Shown in pieces: positions 17,461-25,940 of a DNA stretch of 64,000 bases (position 1 is its first letter; each line of letters begins with the position of its first letter). This DNA comes from an uncultured Bacteroidota bacterium. Its GTDB lineage: Bacteria; Bacteroidota; Bacteroidia; Flavobacteriales; Flavobacteriaceae. Made by a program: the position numbers and the translations under genes. The notes below the pieces were generated by a model. That model saw only the letters and a program-made list of their open reading frames with translations, made no database searches and was not told the DNA's origin. The DNA is taken from NCBI GenBank assembly GCA_902586435.1, contig CACIHJ010000003.1:22472-86471 (forward strand), in the 5' to 3' direction.

Positions 17461-19809
17461 TTGAAGTCCAAAATCTTTCTAATATTAATTTTAGCTCAGG
17501 GACTATGTTATTCTCAAAACTCAGGATCAATTTCTGGAAGGGTAATAGATAATGAAACAGGGTTTGCACTCGAAGGAGCAACAATTATAATTGATCAAAC
17601 CAACTACTCTACAATTACAGATCGAGATGGTTTTTTTCAAATAAAAAATATACCAACATCTAGCTACAATATAACAGCAAGTTTTATTGGTTTTAGTTCA
17701 CTTACAAAATATAATATTGTTATAAAATCTGCAGGTAATCAGCCAATAGAATATTTGTTAAATCCATCATCCCAGCTTTTGGAAGAGGTAATAGTTTCTC
17801 AATCACCTTTTAGAACTTCAATTGAAACTCCCTTATCAACTCAAACATTTTCTGCAGTTGAAATTGAAACATACCCTGGAGGAAATAATGATATAACAAA
17901 GGTTATACAAAGTTTACCAGGAATTTCTCCTTCAATAGGAGGATTTAGAAATGATATAATCATTAGAGGAGGTGGACCCAATGAGACAGTATATTATATC
18001 GATGGAATTGAAATTCCAAATATTAATCATTTTAGCACACAAGGAAGTTCTGGAGGACCAGTAGGACTTGTAAATGTCTCATTTATCAAGGATGTAACAT
18101 TATCAACTTCTGCATTTGGAGCAGAATATGATAATGCTCTATCTGGTGTTTTGTCCTTTGATCAAAAAGATGCAAACATTGATGGAATATCTGGTAATTT
18201 TAGATTAGGATCAAGTGAGGCAGGTATTACATTTGAAGGACCAGTATCAATAATTAATAATAAAGAGACATCATTTATATTTTCAGTAAGGAGAAGTTAT
18301 CTTCAGTTTCTTTTTAAAGCTTTTGGATTTTCTTTCTTACCAGATTACTGGGACTATCAAATGAAGATAAGACATAAAATAGATGATTATAATTATATAA
18401 ATATTATTGGAATTGGATCAATAGATAAGTTAACTGTTAATGAGCCTGAAGAGTTTGACTTTGAAAATCAGTCTACAATAGAGCAAATACCAGTTATAAA
18501 ACAAAATTCAAGAACTTTTGGAATATCTTGGAAGAGAACGTTTAAAAATAAGTCTGGTTATTTTACTGCCTCATTAAGTAATAATAGACTAGAAAATAAT
18601 TTTAAGAGATTTAAAAATAATGTACAAGAAATTGATCCAGTTTATTCTAATGTTTCTGTAGAAGATGAAACTAAACTAAGATTAATTAGTACTCACAATT
18701 TAAATAATTATAAAATTTCATATGGAGCTAATCTACAGTCTTCTAAATATTCTAATAATACTTTGTTCAGATACTACAATATTGATTATAATACAAAAGT
18801 TGATTTTTTTAAATATGGTTTATTCCTTAAGTCTTCAAAGAATTTTTTTAAAGATAGATTAGGAGTTTCTTTCGGGGTTAGATTTGATCAGGATAGTTTT
18901 ACTTCAGAATCAAGTCTTTTAGAAAATACCTCACCTAGGCTAGCTTTATCATATATTTTGTCAAGGGATAATAGATGGAAGCTAAATTTTACAATGGGTA
19001 GATATTTTAAAATACCAACCTATACTTCTTTAGGATTCAAAAACTTATCTAATCAATATGTAAATAAATCTTCCAAATATACTAGAAGTGACCATTTGGT
19101 TAGTGGTATTGAATTTAATAGTTCACCCTCATCTAGATTTACTTTTGAAGCATTTTATAAAATTTATGATAATTACCCAGTATCTCTTATAGATGGAGTC
19201 TCACTTGCTAATAAAGGTGCTGATTTTGAAGTTTTAGGAAATGAGGAAATCTTAACAAATGGAAAAGGAAAAGCATATGGATTAGAGTTTTTATATCAGC
19301 AAAAACTAAGTAATAATTTTTATGGAATTTTTTCATATACATTTTTTTATAGCAAGTTTTCAGGATTAGATAATAAATTTTTACCATCGGTTTGGGATAA
19401 TAGACATTTATTGTCATTCACAGGTGGCTATAAACTAAAAAAGAATTGGGAGTTAAGTGCAAAATTTAGATATAATTATAAGACACCTTATCCACCGGTT
19501 AATCTTTCTGCTTCAGCTAAAGCATATCCTGAGATAATTTTTGATTATTCACAACTAGGCAATTATTATTTAGATGATTTTGGTAAACTAGACATCAGAA
19601 TTGATAAAAGGTGGAATTATAAGGTGACATCTCTAAAATTATATTTTGAAATTGAAAACATTTTATTAGATGAAATACCACGTCCTCCGGAATATGGAAT
19701 ACAAAGAGATGGTAACGGAGAAATTATAAACCCATTAAATCTGACTGAAGTTATTAGTGAAAGATCTAGAAGTTTAATACCAGGAATTGGAATTGTATTT
19801 GATTTCTAG
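17461..19809 (+). CDS. TonB-dependent outer membrane receptor with carboxypeptidase-like N-domain
   Basis: An energy-coupled outer-membrane importer. It has a signal peptide (ending CYSQ), a CarboxypepD_reg-like beta-sandwich (about 22-105; SGRVIDNETGFALEGATI), a plug domain (about 115-230; DITKVIQSLPGISP, IIIRGGGPNETVYYIDGIEI) and a long beta-barrel ending IPGIGIVFDF. The start is TTG: a stop codon directly precedes it, and no ATG preserves the signal peptide. There is no SusD partner, so it is not a classic polysaccharide-utilisation pair. Its ligand is unknown; the upstream TIM-barrel gene hints at a sugar or sugar acid. Confidence 0.9.
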   Translation: MKSKIFLILILAQGLCYSQNSGSISGRVIDNETGFALEGATIIIDQTNYSTITDRDGFFQIKNIPTSSYNITASFIGFSSLTKYNIVIKSAGNQPIEYLLNPSSQLLEEVIVSQSPFRTSIETPLSTQTFSAVEIETYPGGNNDITKVIQSLPGISPSIGGFRNDIIIRGGGPNETVYYIDGIEIPNINHFSTQGSSGGPVGLVNVSFIKDVTLSTSAFGAEYDNALSGVLSFDQKDANIDGISGNFRLGSSEAGITFEGPVSIINNKETSFIFSVRRSYLQFLFKAFGFSFLPDYWDYQMKIRHKIDDYNYINIIGIGSIDKLTVNEPEEFDFENQSTIEQIPVIKQNSRTFGISWKRTFKNKSGYFTASLSNNRLENNFKRFKNNVQEIDPVYSNVSVEDETKLRLISTHNLNNYKISYGANLQSSKYSNNTLFRYYNIDYNTKVDFFKYGLFLKSSKNFFKDRLGVSFGVRFDQDSFTSESSLLENTSPRLALSYILSRDNRWKLNFTMGRYFKIPTYTSLGFKNLSNQYVNKSSKYTRSDHLVSGIEFNSSPSSRFTFEAFYKIYDNYPVSLIDGVSLANKGADFEVLGNEEILTNGKGKAYGLEFLYQQKLSNNFYGIFSYTFFYSKFSGLDNKFLPSVWDNRHLLSFTGGYKLKKNWELSAKFRYNYKTPYPPVNLSASAKAYPEIIFDYSQLGNYYLDDFGKLDIRIDKRWNYKVTSLKLYFEIENILLDEIPRPPEYGIQRDGNGEIINPLNLTEVISERSRSLIPGIGIVFDF

Positions 19810-19810
19810 T

Positions 19811-20986
19811 TTAAAATGCATTATGCCCTGTGATATCCATTCCAAGGATTAATAAGTGAATATCATGTGTACCCTCATAAGTAATTACAGATTCTAGGTT
19901 CATCATATGTCTCATAATGCTAAATTCTCCTGTAATCCCCATACCTCCAAGCATTTGTCTTGCTTCTCTTGCTATCTTAACCGCCATCTCAACATTATTC
20001 CTTTTAGCCATTGATATTTGAGCTGATGAAGCTTTATCTTCATTTTTTAGTTTTCCAAGTTTCCAAGATAAAAGTTGTGCTTTTGTAATTTCTGTCAACA
20101 TTTCAGCAAGTTTTTTTTGTTGAAGTTGCTTACTAGCAATTGGCTTTCCAAATTGGACCCTCTCTAATGAATATTTTAAAGCTGTATTATAACAATCCAT
20201 AGCAGCACCAATTGCACCCCATGAAATTCCATATCTAGCAGAATCTAAACACATTAGCGCAGCACCAAGTCCAGACTTTCCAGGTAAAATATTTTTTTTA
20301 GGAATACGTACGTTATCAAAAATTAATTCTCCAGTAGAAGAAGCTCTCAAAGACCATTTATTATGAGTTTCCGGAGTTGTAAAACCTTCCATTCCTCTTT
20401 CAACAATAAGTCCATGAATTCTTTTGTTTTCATCTTTTGCCCAAACAATTGCAATATCAGCAAATGGGGAGTTGGAAATCCACATTTTAGCACCATTCAA
20501 AATAACATCATCACCATCACTTTTAAAATTTGTAATCATTCCTCCAGGATCTGATCCATGATCTGGTTCTGTTAATCCAAAACATCCCATCATTTCACCA
20601 GAAGCTAATTTTGGTAAAAATTTTTCTTTTTGTTCATCGCTCCCAAATTTCCATATTGGATACATTACAAGTGATGATTGCACAGATGCAGTAGAACGAA
20701 TTCCACTATCACCTCCTTCAATCTCTTGCATCATCAATCCATAACTTATTTGATCAAGTCCTGCTCCTCCATATTCAGTGGGGATATATGGACCAAAAGC
20801 TCCAATCTCTGCGAGTCCAGAAATTAATTCACTAGGAAATTCAGCTTTTTGAGCATATTCTTCTATAATTGGAGTAACTGACTTATTTACCCATGAGCGA
20901 GTTGATTCTCTTATTAACTTGTGTTCTTCAGTTAGAAGGTCATCAATGTTATAGAAATCTGGAGAAGTAAAAGAATTGTCTTTCAT
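19811..20986 (-). CDS. gcdH: Acyl-CoA dehydrogenase, glutaryl-CoA dehydrogenase type
   Basis: An FAD-dependent dehydrogenase of 391 residues. GLTEPDHGSDPGGM and MWISNSPFADIAIVWAK are the FAD/substrate-binding blocks; the C-terminal VITYEGTHDIHLLILGMDITG contains the catalytic Glu and matches the glutaryl-CoA dehydrogenase subgroup better than general short-chain enzymes. GcdH oxidatively decarboxylates glutaryl-CoA to crotonyl-CoA in lysine/tryptophan breakdown. It converges with the TonB receptor, one base apart. The subgroup call is moderate; the family call is firm. Confidence 0.85.
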   Translation of the reverse strand: MKDNSFTSPDFYNIDDLLTEEHKLIRESTRSWVNKSVTPIIEEYAQKAEFPSELISGLAEIGAFGPYIPTEYGGAGLDQISYGLMMQEIEGGDSGIRSTASVQSSLVMYPIWKFGSDEQKEKFLPKLASGEMMGCFGLTEPDHGSDPGGMITNFKSDGDDVILNGAKMWISNSPFADIAIVWAKDENKRIHGLIVERGMEGFTTPETHNKWSLRASSTGELIFDNVRIPKKNILPGKSGLGAALMCLDSARYGISWGAIGAAMDCYNTALKYSLERVQFGKPIASKQLQQKKLAEMLTEITKAQLLSWKLGKLKNEDKASSAQISMAKRNNVEMAVKIAREARQMLGGMGITGEFSIMRHMMNLESVITYEGTHDIHLLILGMDITGHNAF

Positions 20987-21021
20987 TATATATCTTTTTA
21001 CAAAAATATGAATTTATGATA

Positions 21022-21534
21022 TTAGATGTCTAATAATCCATCTGGAATTCTTAAAAATATATTCTTATTTTCTTTATCGATTTTTATTATAAGGTCTTTA
21101 TGGATAGGAACCATTACAGTTTTTGAATTATAATTAATTTCAAAGACTTGTTGAGGAAGATTTTCATTTATACCAATAATTTTTCCAATTTTTTCTTTGT
21201 TACTATATACTTGAAAATTTATCACTTCTGAATAAACATGAGTCTCTTTCTTTTCGTCTTTATGATCATCAGACTCAATAAATACACTTTTAGAAATTAA
21301 CTGATTTGCATAGTACTCATCATTAACTTCATTAAGCTTTATTTTATAGGATTTATTTCGGAAAGTACTAGAATTATCAAGTCTAAAAGGAATATGTTTT
21401 TTATTTATTTCTATAAATAAAAAATTAACTTTTGATAGACCGTTAAAATTTTTGTTAGAAACTTTTAATATTAGATTTCCACTAGAACCATGTTTTGAAG
21501 CTATGGTTCCAATTTTAGTATAACTAAAATCCAT
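21022..21534 (-). CDS. rimM: Ribosome maturation factor RimM
   Basis: Assists assembly of the 30S head by binding S19. The N-terminal RimM domain is visible (TKIGTIASKHGSSGNLILKV), followed by a PRC-barrel domain (IGKIIGINENLPQQVFEI, VPIHKDLIIKID). Its length of 170 residues is typical. It begins 17 bases after the rpsP stop, the usual rpsP-rimM pairing. The genes that often follow in other bacteria (trmD, rplS) are not next to it. Confidence 0.92.
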   Translation of the reverse strand: MDFSYTKIGTIASKHGSSGNLILKVSNKNFNGLSKVNFLFIEINKKHIPFRLDNSSTFRNKSYKIKLNEVNDEYYANQLISKSVFIESDDHKDEKKETHVYSEVINFQVYSNKEKIGKIIGINENLPQQVFEINYNSKTVMVPIHKDLIIKIDKENKNIFLRIPDGLLDI

Positions 21535-21551
21535 GATTTAGAAGTGTATCC

Positions 21552-22400
21552 TTATTTTTCTTCAGCAGGTGCTTCGTCAGCAGGTGCTTCGTCAGCAGGT
21601 GCTTCGTCAGCAGGTGCTTCTTCAGCAGCAGGAGCTTCTTCTTCAGCAGGAGCTTCTTCTTCAGCAGGAGCTTCTTTTTCAGCAGGAGCTTCTTTTTCAG
21701 CAGGAGCTTCTTTTTCAGCAGGTGCTTCTTCTTCAGCAGGAGCTTCTTCTTCAGCAGGAGCTTCTTCTTCAGCAGGAGCTTCTTCTTCAGCAGGAGCTTC
21801 TTCTTTAGCAGGAGCTTCTTCTGCTCCTTCTGCAGCAGCACTTTCTTCAGCAGGAGCTTCTTCTGCTCCTTCTGCAGCAGCACTTTCTTCAGCAGGAGCT
21901 TCTTCTGCTCCTTCTGCAGCAGCACTTTCTTCAGCTGCTTTAGCTTCCTTCTTAGCCTTAGAATCTTCAGCTCTTTTCTGACTATATTCTTCTTCTCTTT
22001 TACGAGCTTCCTTCTTATTTGACTCTAGAGATGATGCAAGGTCTTCAATTTTTTTCTGAATTTTTGCACTTTTCTCTTTTTTCCATTCATCAAACCTTTT
22101 CTTTGCTTCTTCCTCTGTGAATGCTCCTTTTTTTACACCAAGATTTAAATGCTTTTTTAACAATACACCTTCATATGAAAGAATTGCCTTTGCTGTATTT
22201 GTTGGTTGCGCACCCTTTTCTAACCACTTAATTGCAGAATCAAAATCTAATTCTATATTTGCTGGGTTAGTGTTAGGATCATATGACCCAATCTTTTCAA
22301 TATATTTTCCATCTCTTTTTGATCTTTCATCTGCAATTACCATCCAATATATCGGGTGACCTTTTTTACCGTGTCTTTGAAGTCTAATTTTTACTGCCAT
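21552..22400 (-). CDS. rpsP: 30S ribosomal protein S16 with very long acidic repeat tail
   Basis: The first ~90 residues are a standard S16 ([40 protein letters not shown], shown here only as its key blocks RLQRHG and YIEKIG). A charged helical linker follows to about residue 155, then some 125 residues of Ala/Pro/Glu repeats (units such as EEAPA and DEAPA). The total of 282 residues is about three times the size of typical bacterial S16. Flavobacterial S16 proteins commonly carry shorter acidic extensions. It is transcribed with rimM, with a promoter element at 22450 and a small leader hairpin. Confidence 0.93.
   Translation of the reverse strand: MAVKIRLQRHGKKGHPIYWMVIADERSKRDGKYIEKIGSYDPNTNPANIELDFDSAIKWLEKGAQPTNTAKAILSYEGVLLKKHLNLGVKKGAFTEEEAKKRFDEWKKEKSAKIQKKIEDLASSLESNKKEARKREEEYSQKRAEDSKAKKEAKAAEESAAAEGAEEAPAEESAAAEGAEEAPAEESAAAEGAEEAPAKEEAPAEEEAPAEEEAPAEEEAPAEEEAPAEKEAPAEKEAPAEKEAPAEEEAPAEEEAPAAEEAPADEAPADEAPADEAPAEEK
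21560..21938. repeat. Tandem repeats encoding the S16 tail
   Basis: Three repeat classes lie head to tail on the plus strand. About three copies of a 15-base unit (tgcttcgtcagcagg) are followed by about a dozen 18-base units (agcaggagcttcttcttc and variants), then three near-identical 42-base units ending near 21935. On the minus strand these encode [11 protein letters not shown]-type and a 14-residue Glu/Ser/Ala/Gly/Pro unit. All are multiples of three, so copy-number changes would stay in frame. Confidence 0.85.
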
Positions 22401-22415
22401 AACATATTAATATTT

Positions 22416-22430
22416 AGGGTACTCGACCCT
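22416..22430 (-). promoter_or_regulatory. Small hairpin in the rpsP 5' leader
   Basis: Minus-strand AGGGT-CGAGT-ACCCT forms a 5-bp stem with a 5-base loop, between the predicted rpsP promoter and the ATG. It could be part of a ribosomal-protein leader. No known leader family was recognised. Confidence 0.3.
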
Positions 22431-22449
22431 GGTTACTAATTTTAAGCTG

Positions 22450-22457
22450 CAAATTTA
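22450..22457 (-). promoter_or_regulatory. Candidate -7 element for rpsP-rimM
   Basis: On the minus strand this reads TAAATTTG, an exact TAnnTTTG match, 49 bases before the rpsP ATG. The predicted leader of about 40 bases contains the hairpin at 22416-22430. Confidence 0.45.
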
Positions 22458-22489
22458 GCATAATATTTTTATTTACTTATGTATTTGAC

Positions 22490-22497
22490 TATTTTTG
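22490..22497 (+). promoter_or_regulatory. Candidate -7 element for clpP-clpX
   Basis: TATTTTTG matches TAnnTTTG and lies 24 bases before the ATG at 22522. It overlaps an in-frame TTG at 22495, which argues that translation of clpP starts at the ATG, not the TTG. Confidence 0.35.
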
Positions 22498-22521
22498 AGC
22501 GAATACAAAGAAATAGAAAAA

Positions 22522-23175
22522 ATGGATTACGCTAAAGAATTTAAAAAATATGCTACTAAACATCATGGTATTAACTCTTTATATTATGAAAAGATTGTCA
22601 GTAGTATGACACCATATATTATCGAGGAAAGACAATTAAATGTTGCTCAAATGGATGTTTTCTCAAGACTGATGATGGATAGGATAATGTTTTTAGGGAC
22701 TTCAATTACTGATAGTGTAGCAAATGTTATTCAAGCTCAACTTCTTTTTCTTCAAAGTACAGATTCTTCAAGAGATATTCAGTTATACATAAATTCTCCT
22801 GGAGGAGGTGTTTATGCTGGTCTTGGTATATATGATACTATGCAATTTATTAAACCTGATGTTGCAACAATTTGTACTGGTTGTGCTGCATCTATGTCAG
22901 CAATTCTTTTATGTGCTGGTAAGAAGGGGAAAAGATCTGCACTTAAACATTCCAGGGTAATGATTCACCAACCACTTGGAGGAGTTTCAGGCCAGGCTGC
23001 TGATATTGAGATTACCGCGAGAGAGATTCTAAAGCTAAAGGATGAGCTTTATAAGATTATATCTAAGCATAGTGGTCAAAGCTTAAAAAAAGTTGCTTCT
23101 GATAGTGATAGAGATTATTGGATGAAATCTGAAGAAGCATTGAAGTATGGAATGGTTGATGAGGTCCTAAACTAA
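22522..23175 (+). CDS. clpP: ATP-dependent Clp protease proteolytic subunit
   Basis: The serine protease barrel that degrades proteins fed by ClpX. With the ATG at 22522 the product is 217 residues, beginning MDYAKEFKKYATKHHGIN as in other flavobacterial ClpPs. The catalytic triad reads Ser124 (CAASMSA), His149 (VMIHQPLGG) and Asp198 (DSDRDYW), with the canonical spacings of 25 and 49. The residues flanking the nucleophile are unusual: Cys121, where Met, Gln or Leu is common, and Ser126, where Gly is common. clpX follows six bases downstream. Confidence 0.94.
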   Translation: MDYAKEFKKYATKHHGINSLYYEKIVSSMTPYIIEERQLNVAQMDVFSRLMMDRIMFLGTSITDSVANVIQAQLLFLQSTDSSRDIQLYINSPGGGVYAGLGIYDTMQFIKPDVATICTGCAASMSAILLCAGKKGKRSALKHSRVMIHQPLGGVSGQAADIEITAREILKLKDELYKIISKHSGQSLKKVASDSDRDYWMKSEEALKYGMVDEVLN

Positions 23176-23181
23176 TTTTCT

Positions 23182-24411
23182 ATGAGTGAAAAGGAAATCT
23201 TATGTTCTTTTTGCGGAAGAACAAAATCTCAAACAAAACTTTTAATTGCAGGTTTAGATGCTCATATATGTGATATATGTATTTCTCAAGCTGATCTTAT
23301 ATTAAAAGATGATGAATCAAGTACTGATCTAGATACAAGTACTTTTGATTTAAAACCTCCTAAAGAAATTAAATCTTTTCTCGATCAGTATGTTATTGGT
23401 CAAGACCAGGCTAAAAAGGTATTATCAGTTGCTGTTTATAACCACTATAAAAGAATACTTCAAGATAAGCTGCAAGATGATATAGATATTCAAAAAAGTA
23501 ATGTTTTGTTGGTTGGCCCTACGGGAACTGGTAAAACACTATTAGCTCAGACAATTGCAAAATTATTAAATGTTCCTATTGCTATAGTTGATGCCACAGT
23601 TTTAACTGAAGCGGGGTATGTTGGTGAAGATGTTGAGAGTATTTTAAGTAAACTGTTACAAGCTGCTGATTTTGATGTAAAAAAAGCGGAAAATGGAATT
23701 GTTTTTATTGATGAAATTGATAAAATTGCAAGAAAAAGAGATAACCCATCTATTACTAGAGATGTTTCAGGAGAAGGGGTCCAGCAAGCATTACTAAAGC
23801 TTTTAGAAGGAACTACGGTAAATGTCCCACCAAAGGGAGGTAGGAAACACCCTGATCAAAAATTTATTGAACTCAATACCTCAAATATACTTTTTATTGC
23901 TGGTGGAGCTTTTGATGGAATTGAAAAGATTATTAAGACTAGGCTTAATCTTCAATCTATAGGCTATAAAATGTCAAAAGAACATAAAATGCATGTTCAG
24001 GAAGACAACCTTTTAAGATACATTAATCCTCATGACGTTAGAACATATGGTCTCATTCCAGAAATAATTGGTAGACTTCCTGTTTTGAGTTTCTTAAACC
24101 CCTTATCAAAGGATGCACTTAGGGATATAATGACAGTCCCAAATAATGCTTTAATAAAACAGTATCAGAAATTATTTGAAATGGATGGTATAAATTTTTC
24201 AATTACCTCGAGTGCTATAGATTATATAGTCGATAAAGCAATGGAATATAATTTGGGAGCAAGAGGATTAAGAAATTTGTGTGAGGCTATTCTAAATGAT
24301 GCAATGTTTAATCTTCCCAACTCTGAGGTTAAAGACCTGAAAGTAACTAAAGTTTATGCTGATCAAAAGTTACAAATGATAGACATGACATATTTAAAAG
24401 CAGTTTCTTAA
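23182..24411 (+). CDS. clpX: ATP-dependent Clp protease ATP-binding subunit ClpX
   Basis: The AAA+ unfoldase that selects substrates and threads them into ClpP. The N-terminal C4 zinc finger has cysteines at 8, 11, 30 and 33; Walker A is GPTGTGKT at 112-119; Walker B is [10 protein letters not shown]; the pore region (KGGRKHP) and the sensor/arginine segment (LGARGLRN) follow. The length of 409 residues is normal. It converges on the GH3 gene, and the stop codons overlap by four bases. Confidence 0.96.
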   Translation: MSEKEILCSFCGRTKSQTKLLIAGLDAHICDICISQADLILKDDESSTDLDTSTFDLKPPKEIKSFLDQYVIGQDQAKKVLSVAVYNHYKRILQDKLQDDIDIQKSNVLLVGPTGTGKTLLAQTIAKLLNVPIAIVDATVLTEAGYVGEDVESILSKLLQAADFDVKKAENGIVFIDEIDKIARKRDNPSITRDVSGEGVQQALLKLLEGTTVNVPPKGGRKHPDQKFIELNTSNILFIAGGAFDGIEKIIKTRLNLQSIGYKMSKEHKMHVQEDNLLRYINPHDVRTYGLIPEIIGRLPVLSFLNPLSKDALRDIMTVPNNALIKQYQKLFEMDGINFSITSSAIDYIVDKAMEYNLGARGLRNLCEAILNDAMFNLPNSEVKDLKVTKVYADQKLQMIDMTYLKAVS

Positions 24412-25907
24412 TTTAGGGATTTTAATTCCTCAAGGTAATCCCTGGAATTTGAAAGTCTTGGAATTTTATTTTGACCTCCTAGTTTCTTTTTTGAAGAGAG
24501 CCAATCATAGAATAGTCCAGGTCTTGCCTTAATAACTTTAGGTATTTTCATAGTTGAATCTTTGTATCTTTTTGCTTCATAATCTGAATTTATTTTCTTT
24601 AAATTTTCATCAAGAGTTTTAGTGAACTTATCCAAATCTTTAGGTTCCTCAGAGAATTCAATTAGCCATTCATGACCTCCGCTTTTTTTAGAGCTCATAT
24701 ATACTGGAGCTGCAGTATAGTCTTTTATCTTACAATTATTTTTTTCTGCAGCTTTAGCTAATGCAACTTCCGCATTTTCAACTATTAATTCTTCACCAAA
24801 AGCATTAATAAAATGTTTTGTTCTTCCTGTAACTTTTATTCTATATGGTTTTAGTGAAGTAAATTTAATTGTATCTCCTATTTTGTATCTCCATAAACCT
24901 GAATTAGTAGTAATTACTATTGCATAATTAATGCCTAGTTCTACCTCTCCCAAAGGAATTATCTTATTAGTATTGTTAACTGGTATAAATTCATAGAATA
25001 TTCCATAATCTAACATAAGTAATAGTTCTGAAGAATCATTCTGATCCTGGATTGCAAAAAATCCTTCAGAGGCATTATATATTTCATAATATTTGAATTT
25101 TTGTGAAGGAAACATCTTTTTGTATAACGATCTGTATGGTTCAAAATTTACTCCCCCGTGAAAATAAACCTCACTATTTTCCCATACTTCTAGAATATTA
25201 TCTTTTTTAGTTTCCTTAAGAACAGTATTAAGAAGAACCATCATCCAAGAGGGGACTCCAGCAAAACTGGTTACTTTCTGGTTTATCGATTCTTTTATTA
25301 TTGCTTTAACTTTTTCTTCCCATTCTGGAATCAGAGATGTTCTTTGACTTGGTGTGCTACTTAGCTCGGCCCAGAAGGGAAGATTGTCAATCATTATTGC
25401 AGATAAATCACCATAATAGCTCATGTTATCTTCATATATTTCTCTTGAACCTCCTAATCTAAGACATTTCCCAGCTAGAAGTTGAGAATCTTCATTATTG
25501 TTAAAATATAGTGATAACATATCCTTACCAGCTTTATAGTGACAATCATCAAGACTTTCATAGCTTATAGGAATAAATTTACTTTTTGCATTGGTAGTTC
25601 CACTTGATTTTGCAAACCATTTTATAGGAGTATTCCAAAAAATGTTTTGCTCTCCTTTTCTAACCCTTTCAATATCTTCACTAATATCTTCATAGGAAAC
25701 AGATTCTACTCTATTACTAAAATCTTTATAATTCTTAATACTTTTAAAATCATATTTCCCTCCAAATTCAGTATTAATATTATACACTAAAAGTTTTCTT
25801 AGAACTTCTTGCTGAACTTCATTAGGATACTTTTTAAATAATTCAATTTGATTAATCCTTTTTTTTAAGAACCAAGAAGCTACAGAATTGAATAAAGGAA
25901 TTGGCAT
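24408..25907 (-). CDS. GH3 family acyl-adenylate/amide synthetase-like protein
   Basis: Member of the GH3 auxin-responsive promoter family, an ANL-type adenylating fold that in plants conjugates amino acids to small acids. Visible motifs are the phosphate loop SSGTTNAKSKFIPIS, the central YNASEGFFAI, the YKIGDTIKF strand and KVTGRTKHFINAFGEELI at the hinge. The length of 499 residues is normal. It is divergent from the DUF2797 gene, an arrangement common in flavobacteria. The bacterial substrate is unknown; the family is often annotated without function. Confidence 0.88.
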   Translation of the reverse strand: MPIPLFNSVASWFLKKRINQIELFKKYPNEVQQEVLRKLLVYNINTEFGGKYDFKSIKNYKDFSNRVESVSYEDISEDIERVRKGEQNIFWNTPIKWFAKSSGTTNAKSKFIPISYESLDDCHYKAGKDMLSLYFNNNEDSQLLAGKCLRLGGSREIYEDNMSYYGDLSAIMIDNLPFWAELSSTPSQRTSLIPEWEEKVKAIIKESINQKVTSFAGVPSWMMVLLNTVLKETKKDNILEVWENSEVYFHGGVNFEPYRSLYKKMFPSQKFKYYEIYNASEGFFAIQDQNDSSELLLMLDYGIFYEFIPVNNTNKIIPLGEVELGINYAIVITTNSGLWRYKIGDTIKFTSLKPYRIKVTGRTKHFINAFGEELIVENAEVALAKAAEKNNCKIKDYTAAPVYMSSKKSGGHEWLIEFSEEPKDLDKFTKTLDENLKKINSDYEAKRYKDSTMKIPKVIKARPGLFYDWLSSKKKLGGQNKIPRLSNSRDYLEELKSLN

Positions 25908-25940
25908 GGATTATATATATTTATTATAAATAAAAATATA

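Noticed and set aside
21524..21925. A 133-codon minus-strand frame of Leu/Lys repeats
   Set aside because: An out-of-frame reading of the same S16 repeat array.
21560..21938. Possible CRISPR array
   Set aside because: The units are directly adjacent with no unique spacers, encode the S16 tail in frame, and there are no cas genes.
21544..21981. A 145-codon plus-strand open frame rich in Ser/Ala/Gly over the rpsP tail
   Set aside because: It is the mirror image of the in-frame repeats coding the S16 tail; repeats of three-base multiples open several frames. It has no conserved sequence and no start context.
22495..22524. TTG start giving a nine-residue longer ClpP
   Set aside because: The TTG overlaps a TATTTTTG promoter element, and the conserved flavobacterial ClpP start is the ATG at 22522.
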